A stretch of DNA of 64,000 nt, from positions 508,250 to 572,249 of the forward strand of contig NW_020170416.1 in assembly GCF_000524195.1 (NCBI RefSeq). The letters are read 5' to 3'. The notes below the pieces were generated by a model that was given only the letters and a program-made list of their open reading frames with translations, ran no database searches and was not told the DNA's origin. A program made the translations under genes and the position numbers. The stretch comes from Echinococcus granulosus. Its lineage: Eukaryota > Platyhelminthes > Cestoda > Cyclophyllidea > Taeniidae. Below, one piece after another: positions 1 through 12,680 of the stretch; the stretch's first letter is position 1; every line of letters starts with the position of its first letter.

Positions 1-3000
1 CTGGACTGGGGAAGTAAAGGCGGAGGAGCGAGGCGTGACGAGGCGACAGGGATAGAGATGTCTCCAGAACTGTTAGCTGCCGAGGGAAGGCGAAGACCGC
101 TGCACAATGGACCCGGGAAGTTTAATGTACTGAGACGACGTGGAGTGCTGCTGGCCATTTGGAGGCATACCCAGTCGTAGAGGGTGCGTGGTTGACCGTA
201 GACGCTGTAGCTTTCGCTCTAAAACGAAAGTACACAGTGTGATTCGGTGCTATAAAGGCCTCGCAGTGACCTACGTTCCTAAGTCAATTTATTTAACTGC
301 TAATGCGGTGGTAGGAGCAGAAATGGGACTGCGGAGAGCACTAAAGAAGACATCCAAGGCAGAAAATTAGCTGTTTCAGTTCCTCTACCCATTCGATCGC
401 TTACGCACTACTAGTCGTCCAGGTGATAATGAACCTTCTCTTTCAGGCTCAGGGAGTGAAAAATACTTGAAGGTGTCAACCCTTCGCCGTCTTGCTAAGG
501 GGAGTTGGTCTGTAAGAAGACGAACCAAATTTCCGATTCAACTCAGTAATTAGTTAAAATTGGAGTAAAACAAGGCGTTGCACCGCAGTTAATTTCATCT
601 GGCTCAAAGCCAGCAATAGTAATATGGTCCAAAAATAGTCTCACTGCGGAAGCCATCGCTATCCGTCCCACAGCGCTGCGCAAGGCCCTGGGTGCGCTCG
701 TTGGCGCGTGTCTAGACTCCTGTCACATGACCACCAATTTCACTCGGGTTAGGGAAAGGCGAACCCGCCTAGGTTGCATTGCAGAGGCAATATGCCGAGA
801 CCTAACGAGGAAGCAACATCAATACACAAGATCCAGGTGGAACAAAAATGTGGTGCAAACGGGAGTTAGACCATGGATGAGAAATACCGCTTCCACTGCG
901 CAAGGGGGAGGGGTGACAGTACTGACATAATTAATGACCCAAGTATGCGATATTTGAGAACCTTTAATGCAGGATAGCAGACAGGTCCAAAAAAACAAGA
1001 ATGACGCACTTGTATGCGGCCGTTCACTATCCAACCCTTTCCCCAGCCTCTTATCTGCGCCTCGTGAATGAAGCTACCGTGGAGGAGATAGGAATAGTTG
1101 TATTTATGTGATAGAAACCTCGGTAGTGACAGACGAGCGGAAGCGCTAGACGCTACTCATGTCTGACACGGTACTGAATCCAATATGACGCCTAAGCACT
1201 TCTAGTGTCGCACTTTCATCTGTTTAGTTAGAACTACAAAAATTATTCAACACGAACTGCCGGCCATCAAATCTAGATGCCAGATGCGGTGTGAATACTT
1301 ACTAGATGGTACATGCGACAGCCCAAACAGGTATTAGCAAGGCAGTGAATTCAAATGGGATTTATTCGGCAGGTCCAAAATTAACCTCGCCTATGGGAAG
1401 GAAATGCCGTCCACCCAGACCATCGACAAATAAACACCTTGAACCGTCAAGGATAGAACGCACTAATCACAAGCGGGTACACGTTAGCAGGTACCTACTC
1501 AACTGACTACGCAGGTCCTAGATTAAACAAAAGCAATTTTAGGAAAAGCTCTAATAAGAAATTAAGCATTGTGAAGCCAAAGGTATGTGCATCGATGCAT
1601 CTATGCAGCTTTAAGCAGACACGCCCAAGGAAACGATCAACACATTAGCTGCATCCTTCTCCAGAAAATACCTTTTTTTGTACTTTAAACACTTGGAAAC
1701 GAGTATTTGTTTGTGCGTGCGTAGCTCTCGTGTTTACTCCCAAACAAGCATTTTCAACTAACAAGGCACGTGGTCGTGGGCGCACACACCCGTGTGCGTT
1801 CACAGACACAAGTCTGTGGGGAGGAAAGGAGAGAAAAAAAGTGGAATTCGAAGGCAAAAGGGGCCTTTAAAATGAAGCAGCAATTTCACGTACCATTAAC
1901 TCGGCGGAGGCGGCCAAAAGAGAGGGTAGGAGGGGGACACTGCGGAGTCGATTTTTGATACTAGGAAATCTGAAAAAGAAAAGTGCACAAACATTGTTGG
2001 AACAACACTGCTCTGGTTAGGTGATTTAACTAGAGTAATAAAACTGAAGGATTCGGAGTTCAACCAAGCACTTTAAACGAGGAACAAGAACGGTGATTGT
2101 AGGAAGGCAAGGAAATAAGAACTCAATGTTGAGTACTAGCTTCGACGAGCTTTGCCAACGTCCACGGGACACCTATTAAGATACAAAACCACCAGTCTCA
2201 TTTCAATATCTACATACGCCGTTTGCCGACAGCAGTCCCACTTTTGATTTGCATGGCTAGGATAGTACAGTATACACATGAAGCTTTTGATGGACAAGGA
2301 CAAAGCTACTGAATGCGGAAGGCAGACTTGATCGAAGACCACGAGGTGGTGAGCAGCGTGGATGGGCCGAAAAGGCAGTGGAGGAAACAGTGGGTGGATG
2401 AGTTGTCAGCGGCACAAAGGTGTACCAACCGAAAATGACCTTGAAAACCGGCGTAACAGAGCATCTTTGTAAGCAAAACTTTCAACTGACCATTCATATT
2501 TTACGCAGCTAAAGTTGGATTTACATTTGCAATTTCAAGGCTGGTCGAGCAGAGGACATCAGAGTTTTCGAAGCAAAGCCATGTCAAAATAAGTCCAATA
2601 CCCAAAATGAGACCAAATAAGGTGGTGGACAAAACAGGTGAATTGGTGTAATGAAAAAAAAACACTGGAATTAAGGATACACACCAGTTCGATTACCACA
2701 CCTGCGCCATGGCATTCCACGCCGGTCTTCGAGGAGTGCAAAAACAGGGCCAGCACGAGTCACCTGCGTGATAGGGCATCAGGCCTACCGCGCATAGCAG
2801 GCAGGCATCACATGTTTAGGCAGTGGCATCTGACGAAATGCGGCATTGGCAGGCGGGTTACAAATTACAACAACACAAAAGAGACGCAACTCCGACGTAA
2901 GGACTAAAACTGCGCTGACTTCTGCTCTCCCTTCTCTTGCACGAGCTGGAGTCCAGCCGCGGGGCTAAAACTGGTTGTGCTTTGGTGTACAGGGGATGAC

Positions 3001-4236
3001 GAGGCTAATACAACCTTCATACTACTGGTTATGCATGGTTAGCTGTAGTGTCGCCAAGGGCGGCTCCTTGATATTACCTCCCGAAAATGCAGAGAAGCGT
3101 GACACTGAACCCTGGAAACTGATGGCAAGAGGATTAAGTGACTACCATTGCATATGGTTAGCAAGTTGTACCTCTGCAGAGATGACGATCAACCAAGGAA
3201 TCACAGGTGCCTGATGTCGTCATTTCCTATGAGGAGGATCTGGGATGGGAAAAAATCTAGACTTATTTGCAAGTGGACAACGAGCTATATTTGGAGTCCA
3301 GATGCCTTCACAATGCTGGAGAGAGCCGAGGTTTCAAGTTAGATAAACGATTGGAGGAAGTGATGAGATTAGATTAATGTGCTGAGGAGTTGGGGCGGTA
3401 AAGGGAATTTCATTGGCACTTGGAAAGTAATCACGCCAGTTGTGGGTGACAGTGACCATCTCATGACATTTTTAGGTATGCGACATTAACATACGAAATA
3501 ATTTTCCCATCACAAACATCAGGGTTGACTGGGCATTAACAAGGGGCATTCATTATGGCTGCCTTGAAAGTAACAAATAGAAGAGACAAGACTGCTCAAT
3601 TTACAGAGCTATTCAGCAATTGAGCGAAACCTAGATTGACCTTGTCCCGAATACTTCTGTTGAAACTAGCAAATGAGCAGAATTCCAGGCTTCAGCACCT
3701 TCTACTCTGTGCTAAGAAAAGCTAAGACATCAATACAGACCGATAGCAAAGGAATGGAAAAGATACGTCTGCAGGCAAGGGTAGCTAACTCTGAAAATCT
3801 AGCGCCTCTCCACGATGCGGGAAGTCAGATAGCATCATATTCATAAAGGATTGAATAGATAAGGAGTTATGGGAGGAGCGTAGAAGACCCTAAGCTTTTG
3901 AGGCAAATTAGTCGCCTTGTTATGAAGAAACGACGTGTCGTGAAACCTACTGCCTTCATCAAATTCAATTTGCTCAGCATTTTCCGACATGACTGATGTA
4001 GTCCTTCAAAATCCACTGTTGCTAAAGATGGCGTAGGTCCAGCTTATGGGCTAATAAACGTTCAGAAAATCCCATTCCAAGTAGGCTTTACTTTTCCTAC
4101 TATTTCGTTTCCGGCAAATAAATCTAAGCACCTGGGAAACCACAACCAAGACAATCTTTTTTAGACCGAACTTAATGTCACAGTAATTCGAATTTCATTA
4201 GGTGAGTGGAGTGGAATACAGAATGACCCAACTCAC
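1..4236. other. Left flank; presumably intron or further exons of the minus-strand RB1CC1-like gene
   Basis: The minus-strand gene at 4237-6722 ends on an open splice donor, so this stretch must be its next intron or introns, possibly with further exons. No downstream exon could be fixed with matching phase and recognisable protein. ORFs here are short and lack splice-site or composition support. One weak candidate exon (3951-4015, minus) is listed separately. The rest of this large protein, expected to be a long coiled coil with a C-terminal CLAW domain in this family, probably lies beyond the left edge. Confidence 0.4.
3951..4015 (-). CDS. Weak candidate for a further RB1CC1-like exon
   Basis: On the minus strand an AACAG acceptor is followed by 65 nt open in one frame, reading DFEGLHQSCRKMLSKLNLMK in a heptad-like pattern, then a GCA|GTAGGT donor. 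The composition would suit the helical region that follows exon 4. However, this reading needs one carried-over base, whereas exon 4 leaves two, so it cannot join directly; an intervening exon or another donor would be required. It may be chance. Confidence 0.13.
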
Positions 4237-4364
4237 TTGCTCATATTGGCCTCCCAGCGTCCAACCTGACTGCAAAAATTTGCGTAGTCTTTCCAGTAGA
4301 CGTCCAAAGCCTTCCTAAACTCCTGCATGTCATGATCAAAGTTGGCTTGCGCCACGAACCAACC
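4237..4364 (-). CDS. RB1CC1: RB1CC1-like exon 4 (GW..AN motif)
   Basis: 128 nt encoding GWFVAQANFDHDMQEFRKAL through RWEANMS, ending AA|GTGAGT (phase 2). The acceptor CTTCTTTCAG and the donor are both strong. The GW..A.AN pattern is the most diagnostic match to the RB1CC1 N-terminal domain in this window. Confidence 0.68.
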
Positions 4365-6722
4365 CTGAAAGAAGCGTTAAAAACAAGTAAATCATAAACA
4401 GATTGGGTGAAGCTAAAACAATATATGTGGGACGTTTTCAGGCTGGGGATAACTACATTTAGCAGCAGCTGAGGTTGCCAGTTCGGTGGAGCAAGGATTA
4501 ATTCCATATTGGAGCAGCAAAACATCTAAGCTGCGGTAATGGACTTGCACCTAAGATCCCAGTAACATGAAATTATGTTTACCAGGGGAAATATACGAAG
4601 CATTGGCGCAATTTCTTACAGTGAATTAGCCTAAAGTAGCCCTCAAGTCAACTCGCTTGACCAGGTGATTGATAAACCTCCGTCCGGAGCCCAATGCGAT
4701 CTGCCTTGAGGATGAGCTACAAAACCTAGCTATTAAAATTGCCCCCAACCGGGTGTTTGTGTGATCTCGTTGCAAACTCCTTTCTTCTTCACAGGTAAAT
4801 TGGGGACAAAAAAATAAAACGGTTTTCTTCTCTAATATGACTGGCCAGATGGCGACATTATTGACAGTTCACAAATGAGATATCTAGGAAAAGAAATGAA
4901 ACTTTTATTACCCACACTTTACTCACATTCCATGACTAACCCAATCTGGTGAGAGAAGTGATGCTGGGATGACGCAAGATATTGCTATATTTGTAGATGT
5001 ATTTTCACTAGCTTTCAAAACACACTCTACCACATAAAATAGCAGCGAAAAGTGCCAAAAAGATAACAGAAGACTGAATTTGTCTGCCCGACCGACAACA
5101 CGTGAAAACCATAATTGTGCTACATTATAAACAGGATCTACTTTGAGAACAAGCGCATAAATAGCCGTCTGCTAGCTCAAGAGACCATTAGGGCAAGATT
5201 TCAACAAAACAAAAAAGCCAAAAGTTAAGCAGGAAAGGGAATTTTAAACAATTCTTCTCGATAGGGAAAAGAGCAGCTAAGTCAACCAACCTCACACATG
5301 AGGCGCTGTTCCTGGTCCAGCCGTTGAACCGTTTCGCCATCTTCCCTCACCGCGGCAATGAGGCCTTTCAGGTATTTTTGGAACGAAACCACCGTTGATT
5401 CTGTGGGCGTTTTTAAAGCGTCTAGCAAATTTTGTGAGATTTCAGGAGCTGAATTGGAGATAGAAAAAAATTATAACTTGTCTAAATTGCACGATCACAG
5501 CAAATGCCTGAGGGATCGTTAATTTGAAGTAGTTAAATGCACCCCTACCACCACCAGATAACCGCCATACTCACCAACTAGAGTCAGACGAACAGGACCT
5601 TAGCAGCAGCTCCGAGGATTACTGAGGCCAGTTAATAGAAGGACAACAGGCTAGTGATGACCAAATCCCACGGAGGGGAGTTGGCAGATAGTGACCTTTG
5701 AACACGCGCACGCAAATGGGGGACTCAGGCTAATCCGGAGTCTTTAATTTTATCGGCACAAGACAAGAGGAATCGCCATGGTGACACCAACCCTCCTATT
5801 TTTTGTGCAAATGACGTGGACTAGACCGGTTACAGTCAATCAAGAGGGTAGGCAATACCGCGAGCTGATTGACGAAATCGCTTGTCACCATAGTACTATA
5901 ACTTGAAACCACCGAAAACTTTACGCATAGTTTACGGGGCGATAGAGCGCAATCGTTTTGAAAATGCCTGCACACATCTAAGTCAGTTAGGGACCCAACC
6001 ATGGGAGTTCCCAGTCGTCAGCGTAACTCATGCTAATGAAAATCTGCGCGCATAACCCGTCGTACGACGAAGATGCATAGATGAGTCTTTCCGTGAGAAC
6101 AGTGAATACGATCAAAACATCCGAAAAATTTACAATTAGCGATGCTGGGTACCAAAGAGGAAAGTAAGCTGCCATAGAATGGTGCGACTACACTGACAAA
6201 TTATTCAATGCCGAGGTTTTACAAATATTAGAGCAAAGTGCTGGGATAAGTACATCAAAGACTTGTGTAAATTTGTCTCTTTTTTAAAAGTCTTGAATTG
6301 GTCTGAATGGCACTATTTCGCATAGCAATTATGCAGCTAACCTTTAAGTGCACACGTCTCGGGGGTAATTGTGTTATCGCGAGAGAAGACGTAGATTGGA
6401 TTGGTTGGATCCTATACAGGAGAAACAAGATCAAAATATGTCACGATCAGTTAGGTGCAAAGGCATAAGCAATGGGCTGACTTCGCCAGCACTGTGGTCG
6501 TCGATTTCATGAAGCTCCCTCAATTGGCAGCCTCCGTTCGTGAGGAGTATTTGATGATCCTGCGGCAGGTTGTAATACCTGGCCAAATGCACGGTGAGAC
6601 TGCCAAATCTATACACAGAAAAGAAAGCGATAAAATTAAAATAATTAAACAACTTACCGATCCTGAAGGTTTGTGTTGTCAATTTCAATTAGTTTGCACT
6701 GGGACATCAAGAACACGTACAT
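4237..6722 (-). CDS. RB1CC1: RB1CC1/FIP200-like autophagy scaffold, N-terminal part (4 exons, 3' truncated by window)
   Basis: FIP200/RB1CC1 (ATG11/ATG17 functional equivalent) is the scaffold of the ULK1 autophagy-initiation complex. Four minus-strand exons join with consistent phases into about 171 residues. The start MYVFLMSQCK resembles the MKLYVF start of vertebrate RB1CC1. Residues 1-75 look like its ubiquitin-like fold: LARYYNLPQDHQILLTNGG parallels the vertebrate segment ending in VVNGG, and HSAG parallels YSAG. After a TDPPEI linker (vertebrate CDRPPAI) comes a helical region with CEGWFVAQANFDHDM, matching the conserved QGW..AN motif of the N-terminal domain. The start is the first ATG in frame, followed by a 49-nt intron. 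The coiled coil and C-terminal CLAW domain lie off the left edge. Family resemblance is recalled from the sequence, not from a search; moderately high confidence. Confidence 0.7.
4365..5290 (-). other. Intron 3 of the RB1CC1-like gene, 926 nt
   Basis: Bounded by GTTGGT and a CTTCTTTCAG acceptor. AT-rich; no other feature recognised. Confidence 0.55.
5291..5448 (-). CDS. RB1CC1: RB1CC1-like exon 3 (start of helical N-terminal domain)
   Basis: 158 nt, only one open frame of the three, encoding a helical stretch including SFQKYLKGLIAAVREDGETV and ending QRLMCE|GTTGGT in phase 0. The position corresponds to the vertebrate segment ahead of the QGW motif. The donor is non-optimal, but exon 4 starts exactly in phase with the expected GW dipeptide. 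Confidence 0.65.
5449..6444 (-). other. Intron 2 of the RB1CC1-like gene, 996 nt
   Basis: Acceptor TCTATCTCCAATTCAG just before exon 3. No supported gene inside. A minus-strand ORF around 5987-6175 contains YADD but has no other reverse-transcriptase motif. Confidence 0.55.
6445..6608 (-). CDS. RB1CC1: RB1CC1-like exon 2 (core of ubiquitin-like fold)
   Basis: 164 nt encoding FGSLTVHLARYYNLPQDHQI, then LLTNGG, HSAG and LMPLHLTD. It begins one base into a codon and ends one base into the next (GATC|GTGACA). The donor is weak but is the one that both keeps the family-like segment after HSAG and matches the phase of exon 3. Reading on without splicing meets TGA at 6433-6431. Confidence 0.66.
6609..6657 (-). 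other. 49-nt intron 1 of the RB1CC1-like gene
   Basis: GTAAGT donor, T-rich body, and an acceptor reading TTTTCTGTGTATAG. The very short length is typical of compact-intron animals including flatworms. Confidence 0.65.
6658..6722 (-). CDS. RB1CC1: RB1CC1-like exon 1 (start codon, first strand of ubiquitin-like fold)
   Basis: ATG lies at 6722-6720 and encodes MYVFLMSQCKLIEIDNTNLQ plus D, ending CG|GTAAGT (phase 2). The donor is a near-perfect consensus. The two left-over bases combine with the first base of exon 2 to give Arg. Confidence 0.72.
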
Positions 6723-9700
6723 TTTGAGTCTAAAAAGCACCAGTGTCAACATTAAAGTAAAAATTAAACTAGGGAAATGCAGTGTTATACGCTTACATAG
6801 TACATAGGCTAACTATCACCAAAAAAATCAGTCTCAGTTGCAATAAAAATGTTTCACAAACCCGACTATCAGTAAGTAGGAACACTGCCGAAAAAACCAG
6901 CCAGAAGACCAAAGGAAAGACAGACAGAGGGTTTAAAGGCTTACAAAAATGCATTTTAACAAGAAATAATGAGAAAAATGCAGATGTTTAATCGGCGAAC
7001 ATAATTAGGAAAAAGTGATGCAAAGAGAAGAAAGTAAAAATTAGGAAAAAGTGAGAGCAGACGTCAAAAGCACCGCAGAAAAAAAAAGTCAGACCCCACC
7101 GACCTGTGTAAGAACTGTCATAAATCCTCAGAATCGAAGACACCTACAATCAGCTGATGGAAGAAAGAATACATTCAAACGAATAGAACGGCGCGCTCGA
7201 AAAAACAAGTTGAAATGCGAAATGTATCTTATGGCAAAAAAATATCAAAAAAGCCTATGCAAAACCTTAAAAAAATTTGCGTCGTACAAAATTTGTCTTT
7301 TTTTTGCGTAATTTCAACTAAAGTGGAAAGGTGAAACTATGGAAAACAGCCACAATGCTTAATCACAAAAATGTAAAGTCTCTAATTTATTAGCAAACTT
7401 AGCAATCTTTAGCTTAAAAGAATTTTAAAAAAATTTAGCTACGGATATTTGTATTAAAAAATCACCATAGTCCTCCACTTTTAGGGCAAAATAGGAGATA
7501 TAAATGCAGCGCACTAATTGCCAAATATTCCACCTCTCAGTGTATATTTTGCCTAGGTTTTTTTGTTACCTCTAAGGAATTCTCGAGATCGGTATAGGTC
7601 TTTTTGCATCTTCAAAACCAGCTAAGCGTTGGGTGCATTTTATTCTAAGCATTTTATGGCGAAATCAAACTAGGCTTGCCCTGGTAAGCCCAGCAAAACA
7701 AAGCTACTGTAATACAGTAGTGATTTATCCCCCGGTTCTGGTGAGGCGCCACTTTTGTACTTAGAATTAGCCCCCTTGTACCTCGCTGGGTGGGCCGGCC
7801 TTTTGGGCCATGACAATAGCCCAGACACCTTCTCCGTGCTAGATATATATATATTCTACACAAGTATTGTGTCTTTTTTCGTCTTCAGGGAGCCTTGGGA
7901 CGCTACACTACTTCATTTAAAAGTTAGAGTGCCGGTCCTTTAGGTGCAGTACTTCACTTTTTATGTAATTTCGCGGGTCCTAACTGTATTTATTGCGTAC
8001 CCACCCTACGACGTGACCTTTGAGCCATGTCGGTAGTTTCTCGGATAGTTAGCATATTTGGCGCTTTTTTTAATACAACCATATCCTTATTCGAGTCCGA
8101 AATAGGCGCATGTTACTGCAGTGCCACTATTATCTCTGGCAAAATCGCAGAATGCATGAGTAACTCGTGCTCAGACATCAATAGTCTAGTCGCTTTTTTT
8201 AGACCCACACAAATTATAGGTTCTTCAAATTTATTAAGGAAATAATTGACAATACATTTATGCCTACATGATATTGGTATTCGATTTTTTTGTCGGAATC
8301 GTGCAGTGCTTTTAAGTATACTTTCCAGAAGTCGTTACCCCTTTTTAAGCGCACGAATTTCTCTATTGAAAAATATCACATATTTTGAATATATCAAATG
8401 GTCTTTTGTTAATTGCAAATAGCCTTGAGGTTCTTTGCCGGGTAATACATCTCTTCCAGCTCTTGAACAGAATATCGTGAGGTACGCAATATTGACTGCG
8501 TCTTTTTGCTATCTGTGAATACCCATAAAAACCTTAGCAGAAACATACTGTCAGTAGCCACTATTTTTTGCACAGCGTAATTTTAAAAGAGGTATCACTT
8601 TATCCAATTTTGTAAATCCGAATTTTTCAACGTGAGTGCATTGCGAGTATTTTGCAATGCAGTTTCAAATCAAAATGAATTTGGCCATTTACTTTTGTTT
8701 TTTTCGCTTTTTAGCTGCGTTAAAATACGAATTCTATCTTGATTGTTTATTAGTTCCTTCAAAGGCGTTCTTCTCTAATTTACATCTCATTACTTGTATA
8801 AGCATCCGCTAAGCACATCAATTTGTGTAGTCACCTGTTGTAAATCACGTCAAGCTTGGTTTTGAATTGGCGAATTGCAGCAAACTTCTTCATTTTTCCA
8901 ATAATAATATCTTCTGATGATCAGCTAGTGGAAAAACAATCCTTTTTAATTGTATTAAAAAAATTTACTAGTAAAAGGGAGGAATTTTACCCTTGGTTAT
9001 AAAGTTATTTATACACAAACTTGTTGTCAAGGCTTAGCGCAAGATTCAAGTTTATTATTAAATAGATTAATTCTGTCCCTGCTATTTCGCATAGAGGACT
9101 ATTTCACCAAAAACTTCACTGGTTATCCTGATTAAAAGCCCTGATTTAGCATTTTTTAGGCACTAGAGTTTTATTTACTTCTTGACGCTTATTGTAGATT
9201 ATTTTAATGCTAAAATGAAAAGATAACTTGCATGCTTGCGGATTTCTTGCATTTATTCAGCGCCTTTTGCTGCAGTCAACCAAGAGACAGGGTGACGTAA
9301 TTGAAAAGGGGCTTGTTAAAGTTTGTATCCTTTAGAGCGTAATTTAAGTGGCGATCCTAGGGTAATCTAATCTAATCTATTTGATGTAGTTCTGTAGATA
9401 GGTATTCCTACAACTCCAAAACGAATTATGTGTCATGAGCCTAAAGAGCAAATGAACAGCGTTTTTACAGGGATTTGCGAGGATACGGGAAGATGAGTCA
9501 AAGTTAACCAGACATTTAAGTGATTTGAGGGCTTAAGACAGAGAGTCGGCTGTTCATGTGACATGTGACTCAGCTCATTAAATGGCATCTCGAATGAACA
9601 AAACGACTCATTTCACCTCACTTTGGCTTACTTAGTTGCCCTAACTGGTTAAAATAACATTTTGTACAGATTGCCTGGTTTTCAATACCAGTTAAAAAGC

Positions 9701-12385
9701 TTGATTTTTGTTTCGGAGCATTGTACACTTATATTTAGACAATCTTGAGGTAAAATGAGGATATTTACGGCGTTTCTGGAAAGTTTGTGTATTTCTTTAT
9801 CATTTCCTCTAGAAGTGCAGTGTGATCTGGGTCAAACTCATTAAGCTTGATATCCTCTTCTCCCCCTCCCTCTTTTTTTTTCGACGAGTGACTAAACTTC
9901 ATGTTGTCATGCTCCGAGTCTTCAGGATCCTGTTTAATAACTTCGCCGTTTATACGTATTTTTACATCACTTTACCTCTCTTGAAGAAAGGAGGGCTGGA
10001 GTACGTTTGGCGTCCAAATAAGCACTTAGTGACACAATGGGAAAAATTTGACATTCCCTGATTTCCCTTCGTTTGCATCACTATCCCTTTAGTAGAACAG
10101 AATATGTTGAAATAGAACTAAGTTGTTTTCCAGCACCCTCTATCCTATCTCTTGCTTCAAATGACTAAAAGTCTTTTGAATAGTTTATCTCTATTTTTTT
10201 TTTTGATATGAGACAATAATCCGACCTGGAGACAGACAAACGCTCTAAGGCGTTATTCAAAAACCCCTTCTTTTGATGTCAGTTGGGAGGGTGACATCTT
10301 TGAAGTAAAAATCGTGAGTTTTGGAAATAAAATTTGATTTCTGACTACTTTTTGACAAGTCATCTCTTTGTGGTCTCTCTGCTTGTCATCCTGTTCCTAG
10401 CGGGTGTAATGCTTAGTCGAGTCGCCTACGCTAACCCGAAGGCACATGAACGCGCAATTCCGAGGTACCACTCGATGCAAATTAAGTCTACCAACACAAT
10501 TTTACCAGGAATGAAGATTATGACCCGTTTGTTTGCTGCATAAAACAGTATGACTGTCTCAACAATGAGTTGATGCCATTCAATAGGGCCATAAAAGTGA
10601 CAATTGGATGCGGAGGTAGGGCCGTATCTTTGCCTCAAAAGCCCTGGAGCCAACTCCTCTCCTTTGAATGTGAAAATTCAACCACCTAGAAAATGACTAA
10701 AGTGTTTAAAGTGGTATGATTTTGGTTTGGTTTCAACCTGAGAATCCCACTGATTTCAGCCTTAGTTCAAGTAGTTGGCTACATTCCAGGATTTGTCACC
10801 AGATGAACCTCCATCTCAACCATTGTTTCCATCTATTCAACAATGAACGTAGCGTAAAGTATTCCCATTGATAATACTTTTTTGAAAACTTGACCTCTGT
10901 TAAAATGTCTTGGAGCTCACAAAATCGGTGTGGAGGACTGTAATACTTCGACAAATGGAAACGAAGCCCTTCAAAGGCCATACTGGCTAAAATCCCTATA
11001 CCAGGAAGATGTCGTTAAACTTTCTTATCCCGGATTTTGATACTTTGACACTTAAGTGAATGGACTCTGACACGAAATTACAATCACTAATGTCAAAGTA
11101 GCGGTATTTTGTTGCGAAATTGGTTTACGAACTTTCAAGTGGCTTACGGGTTCATTTTGACTTCAAATGTCGTATATGTGGAGGAGGATTTCCACATGTG
11201 TCTATCTTCACTTAGACGGCAAGACGAATGTGATTTCGCTCTTCGCTTCTTCGGTCAATGAGCTGCATACTAATGACTTTTCCATATCACGAATTTTTCG
11301 TGGAGTGCGGTGATCAATCAAGTGGAGTAACATAGGGTTCCCTCAGATCAAAATTTCTGCCTCCTTGAGTTTGCGCGTCTTTTTTTTAATCCAACCCCCT
11401 TCTCTTTATGGGAAAAGTGCTGTATCGTTATGTGAGCGTGCTTTGTGTACGAGTAGAGATGGGAAAGTCGAATACAAAAAAAGAGGCTTCTTTTTTCACC
11501 TCCTTTTGCAAATCCTTGTGAATTCTACTGCCGTCATCCACTTTTTAAAATGCGAGTCTCCTCGTCAACTGCACATGTGTTGCCAAATAGGCGTGCCACT
11601 CCGAAAACAAATAATCTGAAGTTTTTGATAATGCCATTTTGACAGCCACCCACGCCTTTTAAGACAGAAAGCAGGCGCTCTTTTCCAAGGCGCCACAAAC
11701 CAATTAACGCTCCTCAAGGTCACTCTGATGACCAATCATCACGCGCGAGTGTATTCATCCTGTTACTTCAGTGGTCAACGAGCACACACAGATGTGTATG
11801 CTTCTGACGCATTACAATGTTTGCTGCGGCCAAATGCAAAATTTAATCAATTCGTCTTTTTTTTTCTTGCGAAATAACTACTTGTATATTTTTTTCCAAT
11901 GTTGATGGTCGTTTTTTGCAACTTCACGGAAGCCTAGAAGTCAAGACATTCTCTAGGGTCGCCTGGAGGGAGATAATTGCATTTTCAACTTGAGCGATTT
12001 CCGACTTTTTTCTGGTATGAGGAGGCATGATATTCCTACTTCGTCAAATCAAATCATTTGTTTGCTTCTTTTGTCGAGCCTTTCGTGACACTGCTGGATC
12101 GTATAACATAGGATCATGCCCTCTTTCTGTCCCCTTAAGGCCCCACCCTCGCCACCTTTGAAGGTCGTCTGTCTCAATGCAGTTTAACAATCTTGGGGCT
12201 TTGTAATTTTGTTGGTTCCTGTGTGGAGTCAGTGAGAGTGTGAATTGTCGATAAAACTAGGTCTAACTGCTGCTCAAATGGCACTGATTTAGCGGAACCC
12301 ACGTTTTTTGGAGGGAACAAGAGACGACTTTTCTCAATTGCTCATCCAATTTCCTTCCGAGGGAAGAGTAAAAAATAGCGCATAC
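6723..12385. other. AT-rich intergenic stretch upstream of the RB1CC1-like gene
   Basis: The first few hundred bases should hold the RB1CC1-like promoter and 5' UTR on the minus strand, but no TATA or initiator element is clear. From about 7.3 to 9.8 kb the sequence is strongly AT-rich, with many short T runs and few ORFs. The ORFs at 10.3-11.6 kb lack coding character. No RNA gene or mobile-element core was recognised. Confidence 0.4.
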
Positions 12386-12506
12386 CTTTCTACTCATTGA
12401 CTCGTTGTTTAGGGCGAATGCGTCTACCGTCTCCCTCCTTTCCGCTTCATCCACCACCTCGGTCTCCTCGTCTCGGTTGTCTTCCTGCGTGGAACGTGAC
12501 GCATTT
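12386..12506 (-). CDS. Candidate exon of an unidentified minus-strand gene
   Basis: A CCCCAG acceptor is followed by 121 nt encoding NASRSTQEDNRDEETEVVDE, then AERRETVDAFALNNESMSRK, ending AAG|GTATGC (strong donor, phase 0). The acidic, codon-like composition looks coding. It joins in phase to the candidate exon at 12681-12775. The opposite strand is also open and Ser-rich here, so strand is not certain. The family is not recognised, and no further exon could be chained on either side. Confidence 0.3.
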
Positions 12507-12680
12507 CTGGGGTTAAAGTTACCTGTCAGAGAGAAATTTCTCCCTCATCCCAACCTAGGAGTCACTATTAAATGTTGTGAGTTGTCGTGTCATAATGCCG
12601 TGCCCTCGAATAACCTCCAATTTCAAAATCCTCGCTGGAGGTCTGTCTTATTTCCCACCCACTTAGAACGAATTACTTAC

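Noticed and set aside
5987..6175. YADD motif in a minus-strand ORF, as in reverse transcriptases
   Set aside because: No other reverse-transcriptase motif, no long frame, and it lies inside an intron of the RB1CC1-like gene; chance match.
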